From assembly GCF_016765615.1 (NCBI RefSeq), contig NZ_JAESWA010000019.1, positions 178,107 to 242,106 of the forward strand: DNA of 64,000 bases. Direction: 5' to 3'. Below, one piece after another: positions 8,366 through 16,781 of the stretch (its first letter is position 1; each line of letters starts with the position of its first letter). The notes below the pieces were generated by a model. That model was not told where the DNA came from. It ran no database searches and saw nothing but the letters and a program-made list of their open reading frames with translations. Source of the stretch: Clostridium paridis (lineage in GTDB: Bacteria > Bacillota > Clostridia > Clostridiales > Clostridiaceae). The position numbers and the translations under genes are program-made.

Positions 8366-9487
8366 TTAAACTTCATATTGAATCCCAGAAATAACAAGGG
8401 ATAAATCTTTTAATAAGTTTATGATGGAACCCACTCTATTTTCATCTAATGGACTTTTTAATATTTTTATTCTAGGTCTCAATGGGTAATTAGGAGGGGT
8501 TTCCTCCACAACACCAATTTCTCCATTGCTTAATTTTACAACGGTACCTGTAGGGAATGGGACAATAATTTTCGTGAATAAATCAACATAATTTATATCA
8601 AAATGAGTACCAACATTAGCCATAATGTATTCTAAGGCCTCATTAGGTGTAGCAGCCTTTTTATAAGGTCTATCAGAAGTTAACGCATCATATACATCAG
8701 CTATAGCAACTATTTTTACAAGTGGGTTAACCTCATTACCAGTTAAGCCGAAAGGATATCCAGTACCATCTTGTTTTTCGTGATGCTGTAATATTATCAT
8801 TTTAGCCACTGAACTAAGTTCTGTAGTACTGCCTATGTAATCATAACCTTTTTGAGGATGAGACTTAATTATATTAAATTCTTCCTCTGTCAGCTCGGCA
8901 TCTTTTAGAATTATTTCCTTTGGAACACATACCTTGCCTATATCATGAATTAGAGCACCGATACATAAATCCTGTAAGTCTGAACGTGGCAACCTTAAAG
9001 CGACTCCCATAACTAATGAAAGAACAGCTACATTAACACAATGCTGATATGTATAGTTATCCATACTTTTAATATCTACCAAATTAACAAGTATATTTTT
9101 GTTAGCAGATATATTATCAATTAATTCTAAAGCCACATCATAGATGTTTTTTAAGTATCCTTCTCTTTCTTTAAGTAAAAGATTTTTATCTTTTGAAGAG
9201 GTGCTAGAATCAAATATGTAATTAGCAATTCTCTCTATATTAGAAAAAGTATCTTTAACAATCTTAATAGATTTTTGCCTTAATTCAGGTTTGATTATAT
9301 CTTCTATATCACTGTAGCTATATTCATCAATTATGTAAAGTGAGAAGATATTGATGGATTTTATCCGTTTGATAAGTGCCGTATTCAATTTAATCCCTTC
9401 CTTTAGAAGAGTTCGACCATTTTCATCGAAAATAGTTCTAGCTAAAAAACTTCCTTCTTTTATACACTCAATAGGCACCAGCCTCAT
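8366..9487 (-). CDS. HD-GYP domain protein, probable cyclic-di-GMP phosphodiesterase
   Basis: The longest frame starts at GTG 9496, but that codon overlaps the RBS GAGGTG, so ATG 9487 is preferred (373 residues). Residues 1-55 form the N-terminal domain common in these proteins (MRLVPIECIKEGSFLA). Residues about 145-310 are the HD-GYP domain with His149, His181-Asp182 (HDIGK), HHEKQDGTGYP at 235-245 and DVYDALTSDRPYK. The C-terminal tail resembles a small beta domain (TVVKLSNGEIGVV). HD-GYP enzymes hydrolyse c-di-GMP to pGpG or GMP with a bimetal centre. No input domain or membrane segment is present. It is monocistronic. Confidence 0.92.
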   Translation of the reverse strand: MRLVPIECIKEGSFLARTIFDENGRTLLKEGIKLNTALIKRIKSINIFSLYIIDEYSYSDIEDIIKPELRQKSIKIVKDTFSNIERIANYIFDSSTSSKDKNLLLKEREGYLKNIYDVALELIDNISANKNILVNLVDIKSMDNYTYQHCVNVAVLSLVMGVALRLPRSDLQDLCIGALIHDIGKVCVPKEIILKDAELTEEEFNIIKSHPQKGYDYIGSTTELSSVAKMIILQHHEKQDGTGYPFGLTGNEVNPLVKIVAIADVYDALTSDRPYKKAATPNEALEYIMANVGTHFDINYVDLFTKIIVPFPTGTVVKLSNGEIGVVEETPPNYPLRPRIKILKSPLDENRVGSIINLLKDLSLVISGIQYEV

Positions 9488-9730
9488 AAATAACACCTCA
9501 TACTAGTAACAGATAAGTATAATTATACTATAGAATTTTAACAATAACTATATAAATGAGCCAAAATTATTACATAATCACTACTATTTTCAGTATCTGA
9601 AAGCTATTTTTAGATAGTTAAAAATGTAGTATTAAAAATCATAATACATTTCTAATAATTAGGTGATATAATTAATATATATTAATTATTAATAGCTTAT
9701 TTATATGAACTTAATTAATGGAGTGATAAC

Positions 9731-10507
9731 ATGATGGAAGAGCTTATTAAGAATAGACCTATAGGTTTCTTTGATTCTGGAGTTGGGGGACTAAGCGTTT
9801 TAAAGAAAGCAATTGAACATATGCCAGAAGAAAACTATATTTATTTAGGAGATTCAGCTAATGCACCCTATGGTGTTAAATCTATAGAAGAAATAAAAAG
9901 ATTAACTTTAGAGAATGTTGAATTTTTATTAGGAAAAGGAGTAAAGGCAATTGTGGTTGCATGTAATACTGCAACTTCAGTAGCTATAGAGGAGCTTAGA
10001 GCAAAATATAGAAATATGCCTATTATAGGAATAGAACCAGCATTAAAGCCAGCAGTAGAATTGCAGCAATTGGGAAGGATTGTCATTATGGCAACAAATG
10101 CTACTCTGAAGGAAAAAAAGTTTAAGAATTTAATGAATGAATATTCGTTTGGAAAGGATATATATCCACTTCCATGTCCGGGATTGGTTGAATTTGTGGA
10201 AAATGGGATCTTGAATGGGGAGAGATTGGAGCAATTTCTTAAGAAGATTCTTGAAGAGGCATCAAAGGAAGAGATAGCTTCAATAGTTTTGGGTTGCACA
10301 CATTATCCTTTCGTTAAAGAAACAATACAAAAAGTTGTTGGAGAAAAGGTTACAATTCTTGATGGAAGTCTGGGGACTGTAAAAGAGTTAAAAAGAAAAT
10401 TAATTAGGAATGAAATAAAGCAAATTGAGTCAGAAAAAGGATATGTTAAAATATATAATACCTTGGAAGAAAAGATAAAATTGAGTCATACATTAATAAA
10501 TGCTTAG
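9731..10507 (+). CDS. murI: glutamate racemase
   Basis: Converts L- to D-glutamate for peptidoglycan. The 258-residue length is normal. Substrate-binding FDSGVGGLSVL lies near the N-terminus. The two catalytic cysteines are Cys78 (ACNTATS) and Cys189 (GCTHYPF). Two ATGs stand in tandem at 9731 and 9734; GGAGTGA is 5-8 bases upstream and either could be used. It is single, with its own terminator. Confidence 0.95.
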   Translation: MMEELIKNRPIGFFDSGVGGLSVLKKAIEHMPEENYIYLGDSANAPYGVKSIEEIKRLTLENVEFLLGKGVKAIVVACNTATSVAIEELRAKYRNMPIIGIEPALKPAVELQQLGRIVIMATNATLKEKKFKNLMNEYSFGKDIYPLPCPGLVEFVENGILNGERLEQFLKKILEEASKEEIASIVLGCTHYPFVKETIQKVVGEKVTILDGSLGTVKELKRKLIRNEIKQIESEKGYVKIYNTLEEKIKLSHTLINA

Positions 10508-10531
10508 AAAAAATATAACATAGATAATAGA

Positions 10532-10569
10532 AAAATTAGAAGAGATAAGAAAGCTTCTAATTTTTTTTT
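10532..10569 (+). terminator. terminator of murI
   Basis: 11-bp stem AAAATTAGAAG (10532-10542) with CTTCTAATTTT (10554-10564), followed by a run of T. Confidence 0.85.
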
Positions 10570-10591
10570 AATAAAAAAGTTTGTTAAAATA

Positions 10592-10620
10592 TTGACAGAC
10601 TATTGAGAGTTTGATATATT
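10592..10620 (+). promoter_or_regulatory. promoter of the STAS-like gene
   Basis: TTGACA (10592-10597), 17-bp spacer, TATATT (10615-10620), about 90 bp before the gene. Confidence 0.65.
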
Positions 10621-10710
10621 ATTAACAGGGAGAGAATTTTCTGAAAATTTAAATAAAAGATAAAGCAATATAAATAAATTCTATTATTCAGTAAATAAGG
10701 GGTGTTTTTT

Positions 10711-10983
10711 ATGGAAATTAAAATCAAAAAATGTTTAGGAGAAAAGCTTGCAGTAGAGGATGCTATTATAGTTAGGGATATGGTGGAAAAAAATATCCAA
10801 GAAGAAGTGGTTCTAGATTTTGAAGGATTCAAGAGAATTCCAAGTACATTTTTATGTTGTTTATTCACTGATCTAATAAATAAGCAAGGAAGAGATTATA
10901 TTTTTAATCAAGTAAATGTGAAAAACTTATCAAATTATGAAGACTATACTAGAGTGGTTAAAGGTACAGCATATACAGCATAA
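10711..10983 (+). CDS. STAS-like (DUF4325-type) protein
   Basis: A 90-residue protein. A GTG at 10702 is in frame but overlaps the RBS AAGGGGTG, so ATG 10711 is chosen. The central VVLDFEGFKRIPSTFLCCLF matches the DUF4325 pattern, a STAS relative where a strand is followed by a switch Ser/Thr and a helix. STAS domains act as anti-anti-sigma factors or partners of GHKL kinases; here no kinase partner is adjacent, so the role is open. Several Lys residues and CC at 58-59 are the only other notable features. Confidence 0.7.
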   Translation: MEIKIKKCLGEKLAVEDAIIVRDMVEKNIQEEVVLDFEGFKRIPSTFLCCLFTDLINKQGRDYIFNQVNVKNLSNYEDYTRVVKGTAYTA

Positions 10984-11306
10984 TAAAAACAGTTAAAGTT
11001 TATTTATATAGAGAAGATGATAATATTGCGCTAGAGAATTTTGTCTAAAGGCAAAATGATTTAGATATGTGGTTGGAATTCCAAAGTGGAATTCCTAAGA
11101 AATGAAGAGGAATGACCTCTTTTTTTTTTGTCTCTAATTATTATGAAGAAAATAATAAGAAGTTTATTTTAATTATTATAGAGTAATTGATAATATCCAA
11201 TTGTTTAGGTATAATCTTTAATAAATATAGGAATTATTTGGCGTTAAATATATAATAATATATAGGGTATATATTTAATGTTTTATTGTTGAAAGGAGAA
11301 AGACAA
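10984..11306 (+). other. intergenic region with two hairpins, possible small RNA
   Basis: A 320-bp gap. It contains GGAATTCC repeated as an inverted pair (11075-11082, 11088-11095) and a terminator-like AAGAGG-AATGA-CCTCTT plus nine T (11105-11129). This terminator is 120 bp beyond the STAS-like gene, so it could end that transcript or a small RNA. The remaining 180 bp before the cyclophilin gene are A/T-rich with no recognised element. Confidence 0.5.
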
Positions 11307-11825
11307 ATGAGTAATCCAATAGTTACAATAACAATGGAAAATGGTAAGGAGATGAAGGCAGAATTATATCCTGATATTGCTCCAAATACAGTGAAAAATT
11401 TTATTAGTTTAATAAATAAAGGGTTTTATGATGGATTGATATTCCATAGAGTAATTCCAGGATTTATGATACAAGGAGGATGTCCAGAAGGTCAAGGAAC
11501 TGGTGGCCCAGGATATTCAATAAAAGGAGAATTTACAAGCAATGGATTTAAAAACGATTTAAAGCATAGTAAAGGTGTTTTATCAATGGCAAGAGCAATG
11601 CATCCAGATTCAGCAGGAAGTCAATTTTTTGTAATGGTAGCAGATGCTCCACATTTAGATGGACAATATGCTTCTTTTGGTAAAATAATCGAGGGTATAG
11701 AAGTTGCTGATGAAATAGTAGCTACAAAAACAGATTTTAGAGATAAACCATATGAGGATCAAGTAATTAAGTCAGTTAAGGTTGATACTTTAGGCGTATC
11801 ATATGATGAACCAGAAACAATTTAA
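11307..11825 (+). CDS. ppiB: peptidyl-prolyl cis-trans isomerase, cyclophilin type
   Basis: Catalyses proline isomerisation in protein folding. The longest frame begins at TTG 11286, but AAAGGAGAA is spaced correctly for ATG 11307, giving 172 residues and no signal peptide (cytoplasmic). Cyclophilin landmarks are present: [13 protein letters not shown] (47-59), GSQFFVMV, and [12 protein letters not shown], where Leu replaces the drug-binding Trp as in many bacterial enzymes. The DUF3783 gene follows 13 bp behind with its own RBS, suggesting cotranscription. Confidence 0.94.
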   Translation: MSNPIVTITMENGKEMKAELYPDIAPNTVKNFISLINKGFYDGLIFHRVIPGFMIQGGCPEGQGTGGPGYSIKGEFTSNGFKNDLKHSKGVLSMARAMHPDSAGSQFFVMVADAPHLDGQYASFGKIIEGIEVADEIVATKTDFRDKPYEDQVIKSVKVDTLGVSYDEPETI

Positions 11826-11838
11826 GTGAGGGATGTAT

Positions 11839-12201
11839 ATGTTGAATAACCAAAAAACTGTATTAGTTTATGGATTTAGTCAAGAGCAAAGCAGTGTTCT
11901 TAACTCAGATAAATACGATACAGTCATTGTATCAAAAGAGATGATAAATATGAAACTTAAGGATATAATTGACGGATTAAGGTTTGAGACATTTGAAAGC
12001 AATTCATCTAAAGAGCAAGTGGTAGTCTTTAATAATTTTACTGATGAGGAACTTAAGATAATGCTTAGTATAATAAAAGGCATTTCTCCAAATGCAATCA
12101 AGGCAGTAGTTACACCTACATCTATAAATTGGAGTTTTAAGTATTTAGTAGAGCACTTAGTTGAAGAGAGAGAATGGTATAAAGCAAATGCAAAAAAATA
12201 A
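11839..12201 (+). CDS. DUF3783-type protein
   Basis: 120 residues from ATG 11839. An ATG at 11833 abuts the GAGGG and is a poorer start. The frame has an N-terminal VLVYGFS, a middle QVVVFNNFTDEELKIML and a C-terminal SINWSFKYLVEHLVEERE, the pattern I associate with DUF3783, a small alpha/beta domain of clostridia with unknown function. No catalytic motif is apparent. It follows ppiB closely. Confidence 0.65.
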   Translation: MLNNQKTVLVYGFSQEQSSVLNSDKYDTVIVSKEMINMKLKDIIDGLRFETFESNSSKEQVVVFNNFTDEELKIMLSIIKGISPNAIKAVVTPTSINWSFKYLVEHLVEEREWYKANAKK

Positions 12202-12261
12202 ATAGAGAAATTTATTTGTAATTTGACTATTTGAAAAAACTAGCGGAAGGAAGAAAGAACT

Positions 12262-12957
12262 TTGAGTAGAGTTGGTGAAAAGATAAAAAATGCTAGAGAA
12301 AGTAGTGGCTTAACTCAGAAGGCTTTAGCAAAAAAACTTGGTTTAGCAGAGAAGTATATAAATGAAGTAGAGCTTGGAAGAAAAGTATTAAGTGAAAATC
12401 TAATAGATAGAATAGGGAAAGTACTAAATACAGATTTAAATGATATAAGCATGGTTGTAACTGATGAAGAATTGATGAAAGAAGTTAAAAAGGAACCTGC
12501 TAGAAAGGTAGCTCCGTCTATTGCGACTCCTAAGATGGATCTTAGGGAAGTGAATGAAGATTGGAGCAATGCATTTAGTTCAGTTTTTAGAAAAGTACCT
12601 ATTTATGATTATAGCTTTACTAAGGAATTTGGAGCAGTTGAATTACCAGTACATTCGAATAAAATAAATGGATATACAATAGATAAAGTATTTTACATAG
12701 TAATTGAAGAAGATGATATGCTTGGATTTAGAATATCTAAGGGAGATAAAGCTTTAGTTCACTCTGTAAAAGAAATAGAAAACAATAGTATTATGCTTTT
12801 GGAGCACCAAGGAAAAAGAATAGTAAGACAAGTCAAAAAAATAGATAATACAAAAATTCTATTAGTTTCAAATAAAGGAAACTTAGTTACAGATACAGTA
12901 AGTATAAAGGATATAAAACCACTAGCTAAGTTAGATAAGATAGAAATAGAACTTTAA
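12262..12957 (+). CDS. XRE-type HTH protein with a LexA-like C-terminal domain lacking the catalytic dyad
   Basis: 231 residues, TTG start behind GGAAGGAAG. Residues 6-60 are a clear HTH_XRE domain (KIKNARESSGLTQKALAKKLG). After a linker (about 75-110), the C-terminal 110 residues follow the LexA/CI peptidase fold order (FYIVIEEDDMLGFRISKGDKALV ... GKRIVRQVKK). The position of the catalytic Ser (normally xxGDSM) reads EDDM, and the usual Lys in the later strand is not seen, so self-cleavage is unlikely. It is probably a ligand- or partner-sensing repressor. A terminator follows. Targets are unknown; it is not LexA itself. Confidence 0.75.
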   Translation: MSRVGEKIKNARESSGLTQKALAKKLGLAEKYINEVELGRKVLSENLIDRIGKVLNTDLNDISMVVTDEELMKEVKKEPARKVAPSIATPKMDLREVNEDWSNAFSSVFRKVPIYDYSFTKEFGAVELPVHSNKINGYTIDKVFYIVIEEDDMLGFRISKGDKALVHSVKEIENNSIMLLEHQGKRIVRQVKKIDNTKILLVSNKGNLVTDTVSIKDIKPLAKLDKIEIEL

Positions 12958-12970
12958 TATATCAAAGAGG

Positions 12971-13007
12971 GTAGTTGTAAGTCAGATGAGCTTACAACTA
13001 CTTTTTT
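12971..13007 (+). terminator. terminator of the HTH gene
   Basis: 11-bp perfect stem GTAGTTGTAAG (12971-12981) with its complement at 12991-13001, followed by six T. Confidence 0.9.
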
Positions 13008-13034
13008 ATTTAAGTTTATAAAGTGTGGGGAAAA

Positions 13035-13131
13035 TGTGGATAAAGTTAATAATATTGTGGATAACTAACCAAGAAACTTTTTAATATCAACGATTTATGA
13101 AGGAGATAGTAATGTGTTTTTTTGTGGATAA
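13035..13131 (+). promoter_or_regulatory. cluster of three perfect DnaA boxes
   Basis: TGTGGATAA (complement TTATCCACA, the consensus DnaA 9-mer) occurs at 13035-13043, 13056-13064 and 13123-13131, all in one orientation. The first two are 21 bp apart, i.e. on the same DNA face. A two-mismatch version, TGTGGGGAA, lies at 13024-13032. The site is upstream of sleC and no dnaA or dnaN is nearby, so it is not an obvious oriC. Confidence 0.65.
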
Positions 13132-13225
13132 CTATAAAAATATTCATTTGATTTTATAGTATAAGTACAATATAACTACTTTTTCATATAATAACCTAGA
13201 AAGTAATTTAAGGGAGAATAAAGCT

Positions 13226-14551
13226 TTGCCAAAAGGAAGAATAAAGGTGCAATGTTTTGTAAGGAATAGCTATGTACCTGTAGATAATAGTAGAATAACA
13301 GTAAATACCCAAGGGGGTGGAAGTCAAGTATATGATGTTGTAACTGATAGTTCAGGGCTTACACCTGAAATTGAAGTAGATGCCCCTCCAGTAGAATACT
13401 CCCAAAACCCTTCAGCGCAAATGCCTTATAGTCTATGTGATGTAAAAGTAGAAAGAAGCGGCTTTGATCCATTAAATATCAGGGGATGCCAGATATTTCC
13501 GGAAAGAACTGCAATTCAACCAGCAAATTTGAATGAGAATACTAATAGAGCCACTAGACAACAAATAATAATTATACAAGCAAACACACTTTTTGGTGTC
13601 TTTCCACCTAAAATACCTGAAAGTCCAGAAAAACCTTTGCCACCACCTTCGAGTGGAGTTGTTTTATCCCAACCAGTCGTACCAGAGTTTGTTATAGTGC
13701 ATCAAGGTACACCCGATTCAGAAGGACCTAACTACACTGTTAGATTTACAGATTATATCAAGAATGTTGCATCGTGTGAGATTTATTCAACTTGGTCAGA
13801 GAGTACCATAAGAGCAAATGTATATTGCATACTTTCATTTACACTAAATAGAATATTTACAGAATGGTATAGAGGAAAAGGGAAGAGCTTTGATATTACA
13901 AATTCTACGGCTTTTGACCATGCATTTAACTATGGGAGAAATATATATGAAAATATAAGTAGAGTTGTTGATGAAATCTTTACTAGTTTTGTAAAAAGGT
14001 CAGGAAGCAAACAACCATTGCTTACACAATATTGTGATGGACAAAGAGTTAAATGCCCTCAATGGTTAAGTCAATGGGGAAGTAAGTATATGGGAGATCA
14101 AGGAACACCTCCATATGAAATACTAACAAATTACTACGGAAGTGATATAGAATTATCAACTGCTCCACAGGTAAAAGGAATACCTAAGTCATATCCAGGA
14201 ACAACCTTAACGATTGGTTCAACAGGTCAGCCTGTAAGAGATATTCAAACTTACTTAAACGCTATCTCTAAGAATTATCCAGCTATTCCTAAATTAAATG
14301 TAGATGGAAAGTATGGACCTAAAGTAGCTGAAGCTGTAAAAGTATTTCAAGGTGTATTTTCATTACCACAAACAGGAGTTGTAGATTATGCTACATGGTA
14401 TAAGATATCTGATGTTTATGTAGGAGTTACTAAAATAGCAGAATTAAGGGCATCAATAGATGGAGAAGAAAAGATATTTGTGCCACCAATTGGCTATAAT
14501 TTTGCAAATACTGAAATGCCAAGAGTTTCTTATTATGATAATATGTTATAA
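13226..14551 (+). CDS. sleC: spore cortex-lytic enzyme SleC (zymogen)
   Basis: Degrades spore cortex peptidoglycan during germination. 441 residues from a TTG start (AGGGAGA upstream), close to the C. perfringens protein. The N-terminal 145 residues are the pre/pro region (SLCDVKVERSGF...). A Pro-rich hinge at about 125-150 precedes the SpoIID/LytB-like catalytic core (about 155-305, FTDYIKNVASCEIYSTW). The C-terminus is a PG_binding_1 domain (about 325-395, GSTGQPVRDIQTYLN). In C. perfringens, proSleC is activated by Csp subtilisin-like proteases, established knowledge; no csp gene is in this window. The gene is single, with a terminator. Confidence 0.93.
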   Translation: MPKGRIKVQCFVRNSYVPVDNSRITVNTQGGGSQVYDVVTDSSGLTPEIEVDAPPVEYSQNPSAQMPYSLCDVKVERSGFDPLNIRGCQIFPERTAIQPANLNENTNRATRQQIIIIQANTLFGVFPPKIPESPEKPLPPPSSGVVLSQPVVPEFVIVHQGTPDSEGPNYTVRFTDYIKNVASCEIYSTWSESTIRANVYCILSFTLNRIFTEWYRGKGKSFDITNSTAFDHAFNYGRNIYENISRVVDEIFTSFVKRSGSKQPLLTQYCDGQRVKCPQWLSQWGSKYMGDQGTPPYEILTNYYGSDIELSTAPQVKGIPKSYPGTTLTIGSTGQPVRDIQTYLNAISKNYPAIPKLNVDGKYGPKVAEAVKVFQGVFSLPQTGVVDYATWYKISDVYVGVTKIAELRASIDGEEKIFVPPIGYNFANTEMPRVSYYDNML

Positions 14552-14557
14552 AAATAT

Positions 14558-14593
14558 GGAATTTGAGGGGGCTTTATAGCTCCCTTAAATTCC
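14558..14593. terminator. bidirectional terminator
   Basis: Imperfect 15-bp inverted repeat (GGAATTTGAGGGGGC with GCTCCCTTAAATTCC) between the convergent sleC and radical SAM genes. Confidence 0.8.
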
Positions 14594-14603
14594 ACTTTAT
14601 TTA

Positions 14604-15509
14604 TTAGACGCCTTCATTTAAAAAACTAGGAACAAATGCTTTAGAACTACTTCCTTCCTCTTGAATAAAACCCTTTGTTACTCCGATGGAAAGGGCATAA
14701 TCTACAAGAGAATCATAGTGCTTTGGATTAAGAGGCTTATTTATCTCAGGAAAATTATAAGATTTATTCATTGGAGTGTATTGGTTCATTATACTAATAT
14801 AAACCTTGTTATTAAATGTTTCATGAATTGTATCTATAACCTTTTTTGAATCAAAAAGTAGAGATGGCAGCATAAGATGGCGAATAATCATGCCTTTTTG
14901 TATAATACCATTCTTATCAAATTTAGCATCTCCAACTTGGTCATACATCTCCATGAGAATTGGCATAAGATTTTCTCTATAATTTTTAACGTTAGAGTAC
15001 TTTATAGCATATTTATCATCATAATATTTAAAATCAGGCAAGTAAACATCAATGAAGCCACGTAAAGCTTTAATTGAATCCAAGGTATCATAACCATTTG
15101 TGTTATAAAGAATTGGAATTGAAAGACCTTTATTTTTAGAGATTTTAATAGCTTCAATTATTTGAGGAATATAGTGAGTTGGAGTAACTAGATTAATGTT
15201 ATTAGCATTTTGAACTTGAAGTTCTAGGAATATCTCACTTAATCTCTCAATAGTAATCTCCTTGCCTAAATGTTCTTGGCTTATCTGATGATTTTGGCAG
15301 AATACACAGGAGAAGTTGCAATGAGAAAAGAATACAGTTCCAGAACCACTTTCTCCTGAAACACAAGGCTCTTCCCACAAGTGTAAAGCAGCTCTAGCTA
15401 CTTTAAGATTTTTTCCAGCCTTACAGTACCCTAGAATATTATTATTCCTATTAACGTTACATTGTCTATAGCATAAATTGCAGTTATTTAACATATCTAA
15501 AGAATTCAT
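14604..15509 (-). CDS. radical SAM protein, PflX/COG1313-type
   Basis: 301 residues from ATG 15509; an upstream in-frame GTG lies inside the RBS (TAGGAGGTG). An N-terminal cysteine-rich segment (Cys10, 13, 17, 29) is followed by the radical SAM cluster Cys64-x3-Cys68-x2-Cys71 (SHCNFSCVFCQN) and an SAM-binding barrel. The layout fits the pyruvate-formate-lyase-activase-like PflX group, whose substrate is unknown. The extra N-terminal cysteines may bind a second metal. It lies 48 bp downstream of the YkvI-like gene on the same strand, without a terminator between, so they may be cotranscribed. Confidence 0.85.
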   Translation of the reverse strand: MNSLDMLNNCNLCYRQCNVNRNNNILGYCKAGKNLKVARAALHLWEEPCVSGESGSGTVFFSHCNFSCVFCQNHQISQEHLGKEITIERLSEIFLELQVQNANNINLVTPTHYIPQIIEAIKISKNKGLSIPILYNTNGYDTLDSIKALRGFIDVYLPDFKYYDDKYAIKYSNVKNYRENLMPILMEMYDQVGDAKFDKNGIIQKGMIIRHLMLPSLLFDSKKVIDTIHETFNNKVYISIMNQYTPMNKSYNFPEINKPLNPKHYDSLVDYALSIGVTKGFIQEEGSSSKAFVPSFLNEGV

Positions 15510-15556
15510 TAAAAACACCTCCTAAAGATTATACATCTAGGAGGCGTTAAAATAAA

Positions 15557-16618
15557 TTACTTATTTTTTAATACATAGTTCTTAATATAAAAATATAAGC
15601 ATTGGACAATGAAAATTAAGCTTAATAATCCAAACATAGGATATAAGGTGGAAATTAGATTAGTGAAGCCAAGTTGTGAAATAGGAAGAGCTATAAATAT
15701 AATTATGAATATTCCAATTTTAAATGGGATTTTAAAGCTTTGCTCAAGAGTTTTACTTATTGAAAAAACATCTGAAACTTCAGTAGAAAACATCTCAAGA
15801 AGAATAATTATAAGCAGAAATCCTTGAATAATGTTTCCAAACCTATTTGTTACATAAAGTAAAGGTATCTCATATTTATATATATAAGGTTGGTTTAACA
15901 TTAGCATAATATTTATTAAGAAGCATAAGAGGGTTAAACCAATAGCTCCCAATATTATGCCCCAAAATAAAGTGCTTTTCTTCTTCATTTCTTTACCTAA
16001 AGGAACTAAAACCCCACTACAGCAAAGTATATTATATCCAGAATACAAAATAGTTGAAATAAACCAATGTTCTTTTTGAACAGGAAATGAATTTAAGTTT
16101 TTAAAAGTTAAAAAGTCATTATAGAAAAAAATATAGAGTAGCATAATAGTTATAATTACAATAATAAGTGATGGGACTATTATAGAATTTATTTCAATAA
16201 GTCCTTTCGTACTTCTTAATAGGGTCATAAGTGCCAAAATAAGCATTATAAGTGTTCCAACGATTTTTGGAATTCCAAAAAATTGATTTAAGAGTGCTCC
16301 AGAGCCAGCAAGAATAATAGAGGCACTTGATATTAAATATAATGTTGTAATAATCCCAGTGATATTTCCTAATATATTTGGACTTACTTTCTTTATTACC
16401 TGAGAGTAGGAATCTAGATCATTATCTATTCCTATTCGGGAAATAATAATTCCCATAAGAATATAGAATAAACCACATAAGGCTATTCCAATAAAACTTT
16501 TAACACCGTAGACAGTAAAAAATTGAGTTATTTCTTTTCCCGAAGCAAGTCCAGCGCCAACAATAGTTCCAATAAACACTGCAGCAACTTGAAAAATTTT
16601 TTTGATTTCTACCTTCAA
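15557..16618 (-). CDS. YkvI-like membrane protein (LeuT-fold transporter relative)
   Basis: 353 residues with about 10 hydrophobic segments. It starts with the family-typical VFIGTIVGAGLASGKEI, a broken TM1 helix with a Gly-rich unwound stretch as in the APC/LeuT superfamily. TTG start behind AGGAGGGA. YkvI-type proteins (COG3949) are presumed secondary transporters with unknown substrate. It precedes a PflX-type radical SAM gene on the same strand. Confidence 0.8.
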   Translation of the reverse strand: MKVEIKKIFQVAAVFIGTIVGAGLASGKEITQFFTVYGVKSFIGIALCGLFYILMGIIISRIGIDNDLDSYSQVIKKVSPNILGNITGIITTLYLISSASIILAGSGALLNQFFGIPKIVGTLIMLILALMTLLRSTKGLIEINSIIVPSLIIVIITIMLLYIFFYNDFLTFKNLNSFPVQKEHWFISTILYSGYNILCCSGVLVPLGKEMKKKSTLFWGIILGAIGLTLLCFLINIMLMLNQPYIYKYEIPLLYVTNRFGNIIQGFLLIIILLEMFSTEVSDVFSISKTLEQSFKIPFKIGIFIIIFIALPISQLGFTNLISTLYPMFGLLSLIFIVQCLYFYIKNYVLKNK

Positions 16619-16781
16619 GTATATCCCTCCTAATAATCTCCCAATATGCGATTAAAAAATTTATGCATTATATATAAAATATATAAATGAGTGTCTTTAT
16701 TTATTCTCAATGTTATTGGATAAATAGTTTATTTTATTTTGGAAAAGCTAAATTTATAAACTAAAGAATGGAGGTATTAAG

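Noticed and set aside
12262..12957. Assignment as lexA
   Set aside because: XRE-type HTH at the N-terminus and no catalytic Ser/Lys; LexA has a different winged HTH.
13035..13131. Chromosomal replication origin
   Set aside because: DnaA boxes are present, but dnaA, dnaN, recF, rpmH or a clear A/T unwinding element are not nearby and flanking genes are ordinary.
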